A DNA stretch of 64,000 bases from Apostichopus japonicus (GCF_037975245.1 NC_092567.1:16914376-16978375), one strand, 5' to 3'. Shown: positions 48,129 through 60,273, numbered from the stretch's first letter. Program-made: numbers and translations. Notes: generated by a model from the letters alone, not told the origin.

Positions 48129-49508
48129 ATGACGTCTACAGGGCAAAGCATGGAGCTACTCACGGCTGTGGAGAAGAGGATTAAAGATGATAACATTAAA
48201 AACATTCGCTTTGAGTTTCTTGATACCAACGCTGTCGCTAGATCTAAAACCATTCCTGCTCGCCACTTTAAGAGCACCGCCACATCTGGAATCCTGTTTC
48301 CAGGTGTCTTTTTTGCGGTGACTGCAAGATCAGACATACCATTTGAAAGCTCTATCGCCGAGAAATACCATTGCTCTGATCTGGTATTTCTACCCGATCT
48401 GTCCACGTTCGAAGTATTACCATGGACTCCAAATACAGCGAGAGTGTTCGTCTCAGTATCGGACATTAGTGACGACGAGAAAGCGTTAATCGATCCAAGA
48501 AACGTCGCTCGGGCTCAGTTAGAGAAGCTCAAGGACAGAGATTTGAGTATCTTCTCATCATTTGAATACGAGTTTTGGGTAGTGGATGAAGAAAATAGGA
48601 AACCAATCATCGATGGCGTAGATTGCTACGCCACCATTCGTCTCGCAAAGCACCAAGCATTTTTTGACAAGGTCGCTGAAAATCTCTCAGAAGCCGGAGT
48701 CGATATCGAATGCGTCGAAACTGAATACGCCAAAGGTCAGTTTGAGTTGGTCATCTGCCCGACATTTGGAATCAAGGCCGCAGATAACGCCGCAACTTTC
48801 CGCACTGGTGTAAAAGAAATGGCGATGCGAAACGGATTTGTCGCTAGTTTTATGTCGAAGCCATATCCTAAAGAAGGAGGGTCGTCGGGGCACCTCAATC
48901 ACTCATTGTGGTCACTCGATGGTAAGACGCCTAAAACAGGTGATTCTTCTCGGCCCTATGGACTCTCAGAGATTGGAGAACACTGGATAGCTGGTCTTCT
49001 AGAACATGCTCCAGCATTATCCTTCCTACAGAGTCCAACTGTAAATTGTAGAGATAGAGTGAAACCAGATACATTCGCACCATTCAACGCAACGTGGGGA
49101 GTAGACAACCGTACATGTGCGGTTCGTTTGAAGCAAGTCGGGGCTCATGGGATCTACATGGAGAATCGAATGGGATCAAGTGCTGGAAACCCTTACATAA
49201 GTCTAGCTGCTACAATCGCAGCTGGAATAGATGGTATCGAACGTAAGTTACCTCTTCCACCTCCAGTACCGACTAACAAGCCATCACATATTGCTGAGCA
49301 CGTTCCACCGAACACTGCCCTCCTTCCCGCTGACATGGAGGCCGCATTTCAAGCCCTAAAAAAGGATGAGATAATAGTAAGTGCTATTGGGGCCGACCTT
49401 GTCGACGCTCTGGAGTCCGTACGACGTCTTGAAATGACCACATTTGCTGCTGACAGTGATGTTGAAAAATTTGAATTGCACAGGCGTATGTATTTTGATT
49501 ACGTTTAA
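48129..49508 (+). CDS. LGSN-like: Lengsin-type class I glutamine synthetase homolog, intact
   Basis: 459 codons in a single coding exon. An acceptor (TTTGCAG) at about 48,110 suggests a 5' UTR intron, and ATG 48,129 is the first in-frame start after it. The protein has the N-terminal beta-grasp region (about 22-115) and the glutamine-synthetase catalytic domain (about 125-459). Class-I active-site motifs are kept: Glu146 and Glu148 in FEYEFW, Glu199 and Glu206 in ETEYAKGQFE, His255 in GSSGHLNHSL, the NCRDRVKP segment, Arg328 in VDNRT, and Glu345 and Arg347 in YMENRMGSSAGNPY. Vertebrate lengsin is a lens protein thought to have lost activity. Here the metal-binding residues remain, so activity on a glutamate-type substrate is possible. 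That is inference, and the true substrate is unknown. No vertebrate-type N-terminal extension is seen. Confidence 0.9.
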   Translation: MTSTGQSMELLTAVEKRIKDDNIKNIRFEFLDTNAVARSKTIPARHFKSTATSGILFPGVFFAVTARSDIPFESSIAEKYHCSDLVFLPDLSTFEVLPWTPNTARVFVSVSDISDDEKALIDPRNVARAQLEKLKDRDLSIFSSFEYEFWVVDEENRKPIIDGVDCYATIRLAKHQAFFDKVAENLSEAGVDIECVETEYAKGQFELVICPTFGIKAADNAATFRTGVKEMAMRNGFVASFMSKPYPKEGGSSGHLNHSLWSLDGKTPKTGDSSRPYGLSEIGEHWIAGLLEHAPALSFLQSPTVNCRDRVKPDTFAPFNATWGVDNRTCAVRLKQVGAHGIYMENRMGSSAGNPYISLAATIAAGIDGIERKLPLPPPVPTNKPSHIAEHVPPNTALLPADMEAAFQALKKDEIIVSAIGADLVDALESVRRLEMTTFAADSDVEKFELHRRMYFDYV

Positions 49509-50192
49509 ACAAATTGAAAAAAAAAAATACAGAGGATTTAACCGTTCCCCCTCGGAAAGAATGACGTCATAAAGCTCGTACAATCATCGGGCAGCTTAAA
49601 CGCATCGATTTTTCTTTTTTCATTCTGTGATTTTGTCTCCCGATGAATTCATTTGGTTATATATGTTAATCGGTAGACTTTGGTAAGCTCTTTGATCATA
49701 TTCTGATAACAACCAAAATGAAAGAAGAATATTTCTTAATGGTATATATTTATAAACCCTTACATAAGTTAAATGGGTTTTTTTCTGTCTTCAACAGATT
49801 ATTATTTTTTTTTAAATCAGCATACTTAGCATTTAATACGCAGATCATGACTAATGATATTATACATTTAATTTTGCTTTTTAACATTTGTGTTATAAAG
49901 TTCGAAAATGTTATAGAAGATTTGATGATTTAAGAAATATTGTATTCAAACAAAAAGTTACATCAGAACATTTTGGGTACGGGTATATATACCCTTTTCA
50001 TTCCATTCAATACATTAATCACTTTTGTCCTGGAAAGGTATTTTGTTTGAGCTAGGGGTTCATCTTCTAACATTGTATTCATCGTTTCTATAATGGGTTT
50101 TTAATCTGCTTCTTGTTCTTCTTTATTGGTACTTGCAATTTCCATCTGTTCCCTCCTTTCACCTTTTCACTGTTTTGAGTGAGTCCGTGAAT
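49509..50192. other. Lengsin-like gene 3' flank
   Basis: AT-rich DNA between the copy A gene and the G tract that starts copy B. No further gene is seen. Confidence 0.5.
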
Positions 50193-51704
50193 GTTGGGTG
50201 GGGGCGTTGGGGGGGGGGGGCTTAAAAGTGTTTATATAATTGTCAACTTTGGCTTTCTTATTTGCAGATTAGATTATCAAAATACATTCTTCATGAAAAT
50301 AAACTTGATTGAAATAACTGATATTAATAGTAGTAATCCCTGAGAAGGACAGTCGAGAGGAAATTTAACTTTTGACAGATATGAAAGAGGGAGATATTTT
50401 AAGAATCCTGGTTAAATTGGCATCCACTTTATAACCAGTTTTCATCGTTTGGGAAGTTGGCATATCTTGCAGCAGAAGTGAATGTCAAGCAATAAGTGTC
50501 ATGTCTTAGTAGCACACTAACGAAAGTTCTGTTTTTTGTTTTTCAAATTACGTTTCTGCTTCAAAATTGGGATGTATCCCAGTACGAATACCCTGCATTG
50601 ATTATAACATCGTTAGCTTGACATCGACTTATGTAAAGTTAGGACCCTATGTAATCCTTTGTCAAAACCGTAAAGTAAAGAAATCCATACATTTTTTTCT
50701 TCTTCTAACAGAGTACTTCTATGACATCACACCTGTTTGCTTCAAGTTTACCTAGCGTACAATACTGTGGCAATTTCAATTATTGATATCTCAAGGAATG
50801 TAGGAATGGAATGTAATAACATTTCACCTGGATTCTTGGAATGTGTTTCATTTGTATCCAGTCTCTGGGCTTCCTTTTTTAATGATCTCAAAATTTTGGA
50901 ACCTGGTTTGCTTTTTTGTTTTCCAAACTGATTTGTTTAATTTAATTTGTTACTTAAATTGAGATTATAGATACTGATGGTGAATATCTTCACTTCTGTT
51001 GGTTGAATTAATCATGCAATGAACCAATTGTGTGTGGTGAAATCTAAGCAGAGTGACTTAAATAAGAAGAATTTACAAAACTGATTGCTCTCGTCTCATC
51101 TTCCGTGTTTTTTATTTTCTTCTCATGTCTTTCTCCTATTGGTTCCTAACCCTGGTTTCATCCATAAAAATAATAGAGAGACATTCTATGAATTTTGGGG
51201 AAAGCTAGCATCTCTGATACTGAAAAGACTTTTCATTGCACAAGATGTTTGTTTTCTCCGTATTAAGAGTGGCTAATGCAAAATGTTCATTCATACCACA
51301 GTAATTTCTTCGTTGCAAACCTGCGTAAAGATTCGGCGTCCCACAGACCACTTGCCTCAGTTTTTTCTCAATAATTGTGTGTAATGCATTTCATTTTCAT
51401 GAATCGTCAAAAGTAGCCATTGTCATTATGACATCGACATTGCTTAAAGAGTGATCTACATACTTATCATTGTCGTGGGAGCTGGTTGGTTTGGAAATAC
51501 TGCAAAGCATGGCATCCATAAATGTTTTATCAGTTGCTCTATGGTTGGATGTATAGAGTCTGTGTTCCGCTAGCAACACGTAGTGTGCATTGAAGTACGT
51601 AGGCAATACACTCAATGTATAGTATGTGTGTGTGTGTATGTATGTAATTTAGATCCTCCTGCAACCTTTTAGTTTACTAAACCCGCCAAGCAAGTTCGTT
51701 TATG

Positions 51705-52815
51705 ACAGCGGCGTAACGATGAGTCTGGGGGCCCCTGGGTCCAGGGAAGGAAGGGCCCCCTGGCTGCTGCGGAGAATCAACCGATGTGCGCGCAGCGCAC
51801 ATCACGAGCGCGAAGTTCCAAAGGCGTGGGTCCAGGGCCCGCCTTAGGGCCCTGGAAGCTCTGGGGTTCTACAAGCTCTGTGGTGCAATCTAAGCCGTAT
51901 ATGGACATTTCGTGGTGATTTTATCGACTGAGATTTTGGGGGAAATCTGCTTTCATAGACACAATTTGGGTCTGCCTTGTCTGTCATACTGGGAACATGA
52001 AAAAATGTGTTGCAAAGCTAGAATACATATAAGAGATTGAAAGGACAATAAGACCAAATGACCAAAGTCCAATTAACATAAACATGTATATTTCCACCCG
52101 TGGCGTAACTCCTGTGGACAAATGGTATCTAAGTTCCCGAGAACTTGGAAAGGCTAGAGCTTGAATTTACTGAGCCTGGCCTTCTTGTCAGCAAACATAT
52201 CGATTAGTCCATCTATATCAAGTGACCATAGGTAGAACGTAGGTAGAACTGGCCAAATTTGGGGACATTTGGGCAAAATATCAGCAAAACGGTGGAAAAT
52301 ATGCCAAATTCGATTTACTGTCTGATACGGAAACATACAAATCCACACACAAATCTTAGGCATCTGCGATTTGGCCGATAGCTGAGGAAAGCATCAGCCA
52401 AAGGGGTTCAAAATATGCCAAATTCGTGTCATTTGGCCAGTTATCGGCCAATGTCATGTGGCAACCCTGACCGAGAGCGAATTCATTGAAATTAGAGGCG
52501 CTATTTCGCTATATTATGTACCAGCGTAGCCTCTCAAGTTCCAGTGTGTACCTCAGGCTCTTGGGTCAGTCGTGCGGAAGAAAGGATACGAGATTTGCAG
52601 TTGCATGGGCATATGATTTATGACGAACTATTCACGCACAGAAAAATGTGTCCACGGTCTCGTTTATAGTTTCTTTTCCAACGAAAACGTGCCGTTTCAT
52701 AAAAAGAAAAAAAAAGGGTACCCCTCTTCCAAGTTCTGTACATCAGTGCAGCGGGGGCCCTTTGGTCGGGGCCCCTGGGTTTGCCCCGTCCGAGCCCATA
52801 GGCGTTACGCCGCTG
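51705..52815 (+). mobile_element. Non-autonomous hAT, CAGCGGCGTAACG ends, copy B
   Basis: Duplicate of the element at 42,202-43,322, with the same ends and the same imperfect 8-bp flanks (51,697-51,704 and 52,816-52,823). It carries an extra GGGCCCGCCTTAGGGCCC segment near 51,836 and an internal deletion near 52,228. Confidence 0.85.
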
Positions 52816-53802
52816 GGTTATGAAACGAATCCAGTTCGGAGTTTCGATTTGCGAGAGGCGGATTTTGGGGTAAATGTGACAACAACAAAAAACGTCAGCA
52901 TTCTTACAAGTGTTTAGACCTATAAGACCGCTTACATGCATGATGGTATGCAAGAAATGAATAATCCAAGATAAAAATGAATCTTCGACGTTCGATCAGG
53001 CCTACCTATATACATTCATTAATTAACTGCGTGGAATTTAGCGAGATCTGCACACTGTAGGTACAGGGATTTTTGAATAGTAGGTCGTTGGTGGGGCATA
53101 AGCCCTAGATATTGTGTACATTATTGGTGTTCGATCGCGGGACGCAAACTTGTTTTTTTCTCGAGTAACAACACTTTCACTCGTTTTACTTGATTTTCGA
53201 CATTCACATCATATGTATAGCTACAGCATTTGAAGAGCTCAATATTAAATTAGTTGGAAAGTGCAGTATTTTTATGCTGGTACTAGATTGTCGCGACACT
53301 AGCCTTTTGGCTTTATCCACACATATGCATATGGCCACATTATCTAAGGAGCTCAAAGTAAATCAGTTGACAGGTGCAGCATTTTTATGTTGATATGTTG
53401 TCTAGACACTCCAAGTTTTACTTGATTTCTGACATTCACAGCATATGCATAGCCTATAAACATTATCATAGACGCTTTGCGTAAGATTTGTACACCGTAC
53501 TACAGCGCAGTGTGCATTGCAGGCCGTCCAGGCATGTATATATGGTCTACCGCCAAATTTCTGGCTACGCTCCGCGGCAATTTGAGTCATATTGAAAAGC
53601 ATTCGAATATCATAATTGATAGATAGGTGATCCAACGTAGCACACATTTATCTTCATTTAATTTGTATCAAATAGCAATAAATGTATTGATTTTATTTCC
53701 AAAGTTAATTTAAACCATGCATTTTACTATCGTAGCCCCGACAAATAAGTTATAAATGTATAGACTAACAGAAACGCGGACGGACTGGTTTTGCACCCTG
53801 GG

Positions 53803-54054
53803 CAGGCGTGTAGCCAAGGGGGGGGGGCGAAGGGGGCGAAAATAGAAAATGCTTAGATGCAACTTACAAGGCCTGGAAAGTGCAATTTCCAGCGATATGG
53901 GAGGCATTTTCAGCCAAATTTTTCTTGTAGGCCTACGCTTCGGGCCAACTTATGGTGGCGCTACGCTTAGATAGTTTGCAGAAACATATTTACGGCTCTG
54001 ATAGTTTGCCTACAGGTTCGCCCCTCCCTTGGCAAATTCCTGGCTACGCGCCTG
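53803..54054 (+). mobile_element. hAT-type MITE family A with 8-bp target duplication, copy B
   Basis: Duplicate of 44,309-44,561, with the same ACCCTGGG flanks (53,795-53,802 and 54,055-54,062). The right end CTACGCGCCTG is closer to a perfect inverted repeat than in copy A. Confidence 0.9.
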
Positions 54055-56473
54055 ACCCTGGGTACTTTTTTAGTTTATTTAAACCAGTAAACTGTCGTAG
54101 AAAACCAGCAACGAGTTGAATGTATAGACTAATAAAAGCAAGATATGTGTCTGTAAGCTGTATCATAAGTTCAACATAGCCTAATCAAGTTTAATAGTTT
54201 TACCCAAAACGCTTGTGACCCGTCTAAGGGTCTCTGGTGAACCGCCATGAAAAGTGTTATTCAGTCAACGTACACTCAGTGTATACACCCGGCGGCCCCA
54301 TTGGTGGAAATCCTGCCTATATTGACGGTTGATTAATAAAGCACAATAACAGCAGTTGATGTATATAGAGTAAACTATATTTCTTATAAGAATGTAGGGT
54401 CAAAATTCACACTAATACACATGCATATGCTACCTTGTTTGGAATAGGTGCAGTGAACGGTGAAGTTAGTTCATAATAGAGGTGGGACAATCTTTTGTCG
54501 CTATAGAGCGTAGAAAACCTATATATGTTTACTCAGCTGAGACTTATTAATTTTGTCGATTATAATGTAATGCCATTTGCACTAAAATACCGAGGAGAAT
54601 CGCTGTACGAGAGGCTGTTTGACTACTATATCTGTGCCACTGAGCTTGTGCCACTGAGCTTGTGCGTTCTTTCAAGTCTGGGAAATTGTGTAGGTTTTTT
54701 GTTCTTGTTATTAATGTAATTGTTGTATTTTTTGATTGCATAAGCTACGCAAGTCATCTTAAGTTAAAGGCAATTTTTCTTCCCAGTTACGTTAAGTAAA
54801 TATAGCTTTCACTAATATTAAAAGTTAGTTATCAGAACCATTAAGAAAAATTAGGAACATAAACTGTGCTTATCAAACTCGTAACCACCCAATCGCTTGC
54901 TAGGAGGGTCGTGTTGTTACTTCGCATGACAGTATATTGGTGAATCCTATATGTTTAATATGTCAATGGAAGGCTCGATTTAATTAAGGCAAAGATATCT
55001 TTCGATGAAATTTAAAGCGGACACAAAACACAACTAATCATCTTAAGCTACATGATATAGATCCTTGTGAAGGACAACTCCTAATAACAGCTCAAAACTT
55101 CTTGTTCCGTTAGGCTGAGATATCCTAGTTTAAAACTCACGTCTGGGGGTATCAGTTTGTACAATCTCTGCTTTCATATAGTGTCCGATTACGACCTGAA
55201 AACGTTTTACATTCTCCTTATTTTCTTTTCAGTATTTTCAAGGTAAAATGTCATTATAAGTCTTGACTTTTTTTGTTCACGTTGTTTTAGATTCGTCATT
55301 TGCAAACCCACCTCTGTTACAGAAAATAAAACTTACACTAAAACCAAGAATTACATGAAATTTTTTGTTACGAACATGTGCATGGCTAGTGATGTCATAT
55401 TTAGACTTGATCAAGTCTTCAGCCTTGTGTGCGAAGGAAGTTTATTGAAGGATAAGTTCAGGTGTCATATATGTTAATCTTATATGAAAGAAGACAATAA
55501 AAGAAACACAATGATGAAGAAACTGTTCAAATATCTTATTCCGTTATGGAGATATTCAAGTTTAAAGTTCTATCTGATTGTGTATAAACTGCTGAAATCA
55601 GACTAGCTGTGATGTCACATCCTCACATTTCGGAAAAGTATAATCTACGTGGAACCCAATCAGACATCCAACTTGAACATCTCCCACATATTTCAAACCC
55701 GCATATCAACCCAGTTATAACGCAGATTGATGCTCATTAATTTCCTATGTAAAATCATTCATCCCAAAATGAACACGCGATTTGTAGACCACATCCAACC
55801 CACATTGGCGTTGCTCAAGTTAGCCCACGTATCTTTACCCACACATATTTAATACATATACAACACTGGCCCAAATTGGCGCTCCATGGTGAGCCCACGC
55901 TTATATTTACCTCCACGTAAGACCCACTTGGGACCGAAACTGTTGTAATGGCTGGGGTTGGACAATAAAACGTTTTTTTTTGCCAATAATTACCAATACT
56001 AACCAATACCAATACAATACCCGGCAAATGAAGTTTTACAACAACTGAGAGAGGAAAAATGAGAAACCCGTCCGAAAGTGTTGTTCATTAATGATATGTG
56101 ATGATATGGATACGTGTTAGGGTGGCACTTTAACTGGTGCACAGATTTAACTCAAAAGGCGCCCATGACGGTCCATTAAAAAGAAAGAATACTATGTTGC
56201 CGTGGCTACTTGCGAAAGTACGAGTAAAAAGGGCAAGGGATAAGAAGCATTTCACGGAAATATATTCTTCATAGTATCTATGATATACTTATTTCATGTC
56301 ACTTGATAAATCTTGAAGCAATCGTTCTATCATTTCTATACGTAGTAACTTCTATTTATTGTCGATTTTTTTTTATATATATCCTAAGTCATTCTGATAT
56401 AGTTCCTTTATAAACGTTATTTTCAACAAAAGTCTTTGTTAATCCAATTTGCAGAAACTTGTGACCAAAAATT

Positions 56474-57283
56474 ATGACGTCTACAGGGCAAAGCATGGAG
56501 CTACTCACGGCTGTGGAGAAGAGGATTAAAGATGATAACATTAAAAACATTCGCTTTGAGTTTCTTGATACCAACGCGGTCGCTAGATCTAAAACCATTC
56601 CTGCTCGCCACTTTAAGAGCACCGCCACATCTGGAATCCTGTTTCCAGGTTTCTGTTTTTCGTGGACAGCAAGATCAGACATACCCTTTGAAAGCTCTAT
56701 CGCTAAGAAATACCATTGCTCTGATCTGGTATTCCTACCCGATCTGTCCACGTTCGAAGTATTACCATGGACTCCAAATACAGCGAGAGTGTTCGTCTCA
56801 GTATCGGATATCAGTGACGGCGACAAGGCGTTAATAGATCCACGAAACGTCGCTCGGGCTCAGTTAGAGAAGCTCAAGGACAGAGATTTGAGTATCTTCT
56901 CATCATTTGAATACGAGTTTTGGGTAGTGGATGAAGAAAATAGGAAACCGATCATCGATGGCGTAGATTGCTACGCCACCATTCGTCTCGCAAAGCACCA
57001 AGCATTTTTTGACAAGGTCGCTGAAAATCTCTCACAAGCCGGAGTCGATATCGAATGCGTCGAAACTGAATACGCCAAAGGTCAGTTTGAGTTGGTCATC
57101 TGCCCAACATTTGGAATAAGGGCCGCAGATAACGCCGCAACTTTCCGCACTGGTGTAAAAGAAATGGCGATGCAAAACGGATTTGTCGCCAGTTTTATGT
57201 CGAAGCCATATCCTGAAGAAGAAGGGTCGTCGGGGCACTTCAATCACTCATTAAGGAGCTTTAGATTGCACGACGCGGAGTAG
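56474..57283 (+). pseudogene. LGSN-like: Lengsin-type gene, second copy, cut off by a Harbinger element
   Basis: It matches codons 1-260 of the intact copy and then leaves homology at 57,252, just after GHFNHSL. The reading frame runs a few codons into transposon DNA and stops at 57,281-57,283. By hand count about 14 residues differ from the intact copy in this stretch. Four of these cluster at residues 60-65 (GVFFAV versus GFCFSW), where the two DNA copies differ at several adjacent bases. Upstream sequence, including the 5' UTR acceptor, is kept. The catalytic Arg and Glu motifs after residue 260 are absent, so the product cannot be an active synthetase unless the rest is rejoined by splicing across the insertion beyond the window. 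Confidence 0.88.
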
Positions 57284-57459
57284 TGCAACGGGGAAGTTAA
57301 CCGACAGTGTACGTCTTCGTACTGACTCCCCGTCCTGTTGATTTTGTGCTTTAGATCTGTACGACGGGGGAAATGGCAGTCATGTGACCAATAAGAATCA
57401 CGTAACCAAGAAGAATCATGTGACCAATCATATCACAGAGACGAATAGCAACCGTTGCT

Positions 57460-60072
57460 ATGGTGTATGCACAAAAGTTTACAGCAGACGACATACACTT
57501 ATACTTTACAGCAGACGACCGTAGTGCAAGATTTGAAACGATGGCAAACCTTCATAGAGTTCGTGAAGCAATTACTCTTGGGTATTTAACAGATTTATTA
57601 GACGACGACGAATTCATGTTGCTATACGATAACAACAAACCGTCAAACCCTGAATTCCAATATTATGATTACGACCCCTTCGATTTGGAAGATTATAACG
57701 ATGATGAATGCAACGCATACTTCAGGTTAGTGACGCAACTTAGGCTATGCATTAACGTTTAGTATTATATAGACTTAGGAATAGACCTAATTTCCGATGA
57801 TTAAGTTGCACATAGGCATAGACTAACTCCATATATACTGTTATGGAGGTTTATAAAACATACCGTAATATTAATAAACCCAGTCTTGTTTAAAGACAGG
57901 CTGGATTACCTCCTAATCGACACACAGATGTACCCTAGGCATACAAATAAAAATATAGGCTAATGGGCATACATTAGACTTCGAACGTGACATCAGATTC
58001 ACTGACTGTGACTGCAGTTGCTGGGGGCTTCTCAGCAGTCAGTCCTACACCAGGCCAGCAATACGACAGTTGTTTTAAGCCTTGTGCCGCCGGAACCACT
58101 GCGCACTGCAGGGTTAGGAACCATTTTGTAATGACGCAGTGTGCTTTACACTGTGGGTATGGATGCGTGCAATGTTTTCCTATTGGTTACTGGAACAGAA
58201 AGCGTAAATTGTAATATCAAAATTGAGATTCTGACAGGTCCCACCTGTGCAACCTTCAGGGGTTTTTCTTGTAATAAAAATCTCAATTCGAACTTTTATC
58301 TGATGTGGTAACCACTTCTGCGAAAAACACTAAATCATTTTATTTCCATGATTCTAATTAAGTGCAAAGCCTGCCATGTTTTTAAATAATACACCCCTTA
58401 CGTCAGGAAAAAAAGGGTTGATATTGAAATATTGCTTAACTTTATTCATCTTCGCTTTTTAGGTTCAAGAAAGATGATCTCTATAGATTGAAAGATGCAC
58501 TTCAAATCCCGGAGAGCATCAAATGTACAAATGGATACCGTGTCCAAGGATTGGAGGCCATATGCATTTTGCTATCACGATTTGCATATCCATGTAGGTA
58601 AATATTTTCAACTTATGCCTTACCAAAGACTTTAAAATAGAACTTGCTGCCGTCTTGTTTTTTGCCAAGCATATGAGACAGGAATAGGATGCCATGGGAC
58701 GGCATCTTAAACCGTCAACACTATTCAAACATTCAACTTATGTGTAGGCCTATGCTGAAGTTTCGTCATCACTGTTGTACTTTACCCATTGATGTATGCA
58801 TGGTTTTCCTTTAATATATAAATTTAAATGTAGGACCACCATTAGGCATTAAAAAACTAGAGCACCAATGGTGCAGTAGCTCATACCTTTTAGGGCACCC
58901 CAAAAATTAAGGACAAAAATATATTAGGGCCCAAACATTTTTAGGGCACCAATTTTTTATGGGCCACAAAAAATGTTTAGGACCCACAATTTTTTTTAGG
59001 CCCACTTGACCTTTTTTATCAAAAAAACTTTTCTGCAATTGTTGATGGGATTGTAGGGTTTGCTTGTGACCACTTTTGATATGGATAGTGACAGATGACA
59101 CATCACTACAAAAGCTCATACTAGAATGCTGGTGTGAGCTATAAATTAGTTGCCAGGTCTGTTATATGAAGAAATTGTGAGTTGTGCAAAAAAATTGTAT
59201 GGAATCACAAGGGACATGTGTGTTTTTTTCTTTGCTGTATTGGTGTCCTAAGATTCCACCTTTCTCATTTGTAGTGACCCGCAATTTCTTTAGTATTTTA
59301 TCTCTTCTCTGGCAGGTATGGGGATATGGTGAAGACTTTTGCCAGAGATGTACCACAGCTCTGCACAATTTCCACACACATGATTAACTTTGTGTACAGC
59401 GAACATTCATATCTTGTGGAAACTTTGAACAGGTTCTGGCTCTCCTCAGAACATCTTATGAGATATGCATCAGCCATTCATGCCAAAGGAGCCGCACTGA
59501 AAAACTGTTGGGGGTTTGTAGATGGTACAGTCCGTCCAATTTGCAGACCGAAAGAGTACCAGAGGTTATGTTACAATGGTCACAAGAGGGTACATGCATT
59601 GAAGTACCAATCTGTTACAGCTGCCAATGGTCTAGTTGCCAATCTTTTTGGGCCTATAGAGGGAAGGCGACATGATTGTTTCCTCTTGCGAGAGTCTGGC
59701 CTCTTGACTGAATTGGAACATAGGTCATATGATACACTGGGGAATACTTTATGTATTTATGGTGACCCTGCATATCCATTGAGGGCCCACTTACAAGGCC
59801 CCTTCAAAGGTAACCTAACAAATGACCAAAAGCTGTACAACCATTCAATGAGTAGTGTGAGAGTTTCAGTCGAGTGGGTATTTGGGGACATGATTAATTT
59901 CTTCAAATCAACAGATTTCAAAAAGAATCAAAAAATGGGACTTTCAGCCTGTGGTAAAATGTACATAGTTTCAGGCATACTTACCAATGCCCATACTTGC
60001 TTATATGGTAACTCAACATCAAAATTTTTTGAATTGGAGCCACCCACATTAGAGCAATATTTTCAAAGGTAA
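57460..60072 (+). CDS. Harbinger DDE transposase, three exons, coding frame intact
   Basis: Exons 57460-57725, 58463-58597 and 59316-60072 join in phase (AG|G junctions) to 385 codons plus stop. The enzyme would cut and join the element at 3-bp targets. The N-terminal part (RVREAITLGYLTDLLDDDEF) and the helix-turn-helix region (LYRLKDALQIP to LEAICILLSRFAYPCRYGDM) are typical of HARBI1-like proteins. Catalytic residues are Asp203 in GFVDGTVRP, Asp284 in YGDPAYPL and Glu320 in SVEWVFGDM. The last two are separated by 35 residues as expected. GRRHDCFLLRESGLL is another family hallmark. ATG 57,541 (MANLHRVREA) is an in-frame alternative start. No breaks are seen, so the copy may be young. Confidence 0.9.
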
Positions 60073-60234
60073 TTTGGGGTTTGCTTAGACCAGCAAAATA
60101 TAATTGTTAATTATGGTCTAATATGTCTCTTACATTTGAAATGCAGGGTTACCCAGTCTTATTTGTTTGTAAAAATACAAAGTATATCAAATTTAGTTTC
60201 ACTCAAATATAATTTTTCCAGTTAAATATAATGT

Positions 60235-60273
<39 letters not shown>

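Larger units (their letters stand above)
40726..50192 (+). repeat. Tandem segmental duplication, copy A
   Basis: From CTTAAAAGTGTTT at 40,726 the sequence matches copy B from 50,221 nearly base for base, through the lengsin gene. The right edge of the unit is probably the second G-rich tract at 50,193-50,220, which directly precedes copy B. Copy A has about 1.14 kb (roughly 46,170-47,318) that is absent from B. Confidence 0.9.
50221..57252 (+). repeat. Tandem segmental duplication, copy B
   Basis: It aligns with 40,726-48,905. Small differences include a roughly 45-bp segment present only here at about 51,815-51,860, and about 55 bp missing at 52,228 relative to 42,680-42,740. Homology stops at 57,252, inside the lengsin reading frame, where the Harbinger element begins. 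Confidence 0.9.

Noticed and set aside
48044-48466. 140-codon minus-strand frame, repeated at 56,389-56,826
   Set aside because: Shadow of the lengsin-like coding strand. It recurs only because the gene is duplicated.
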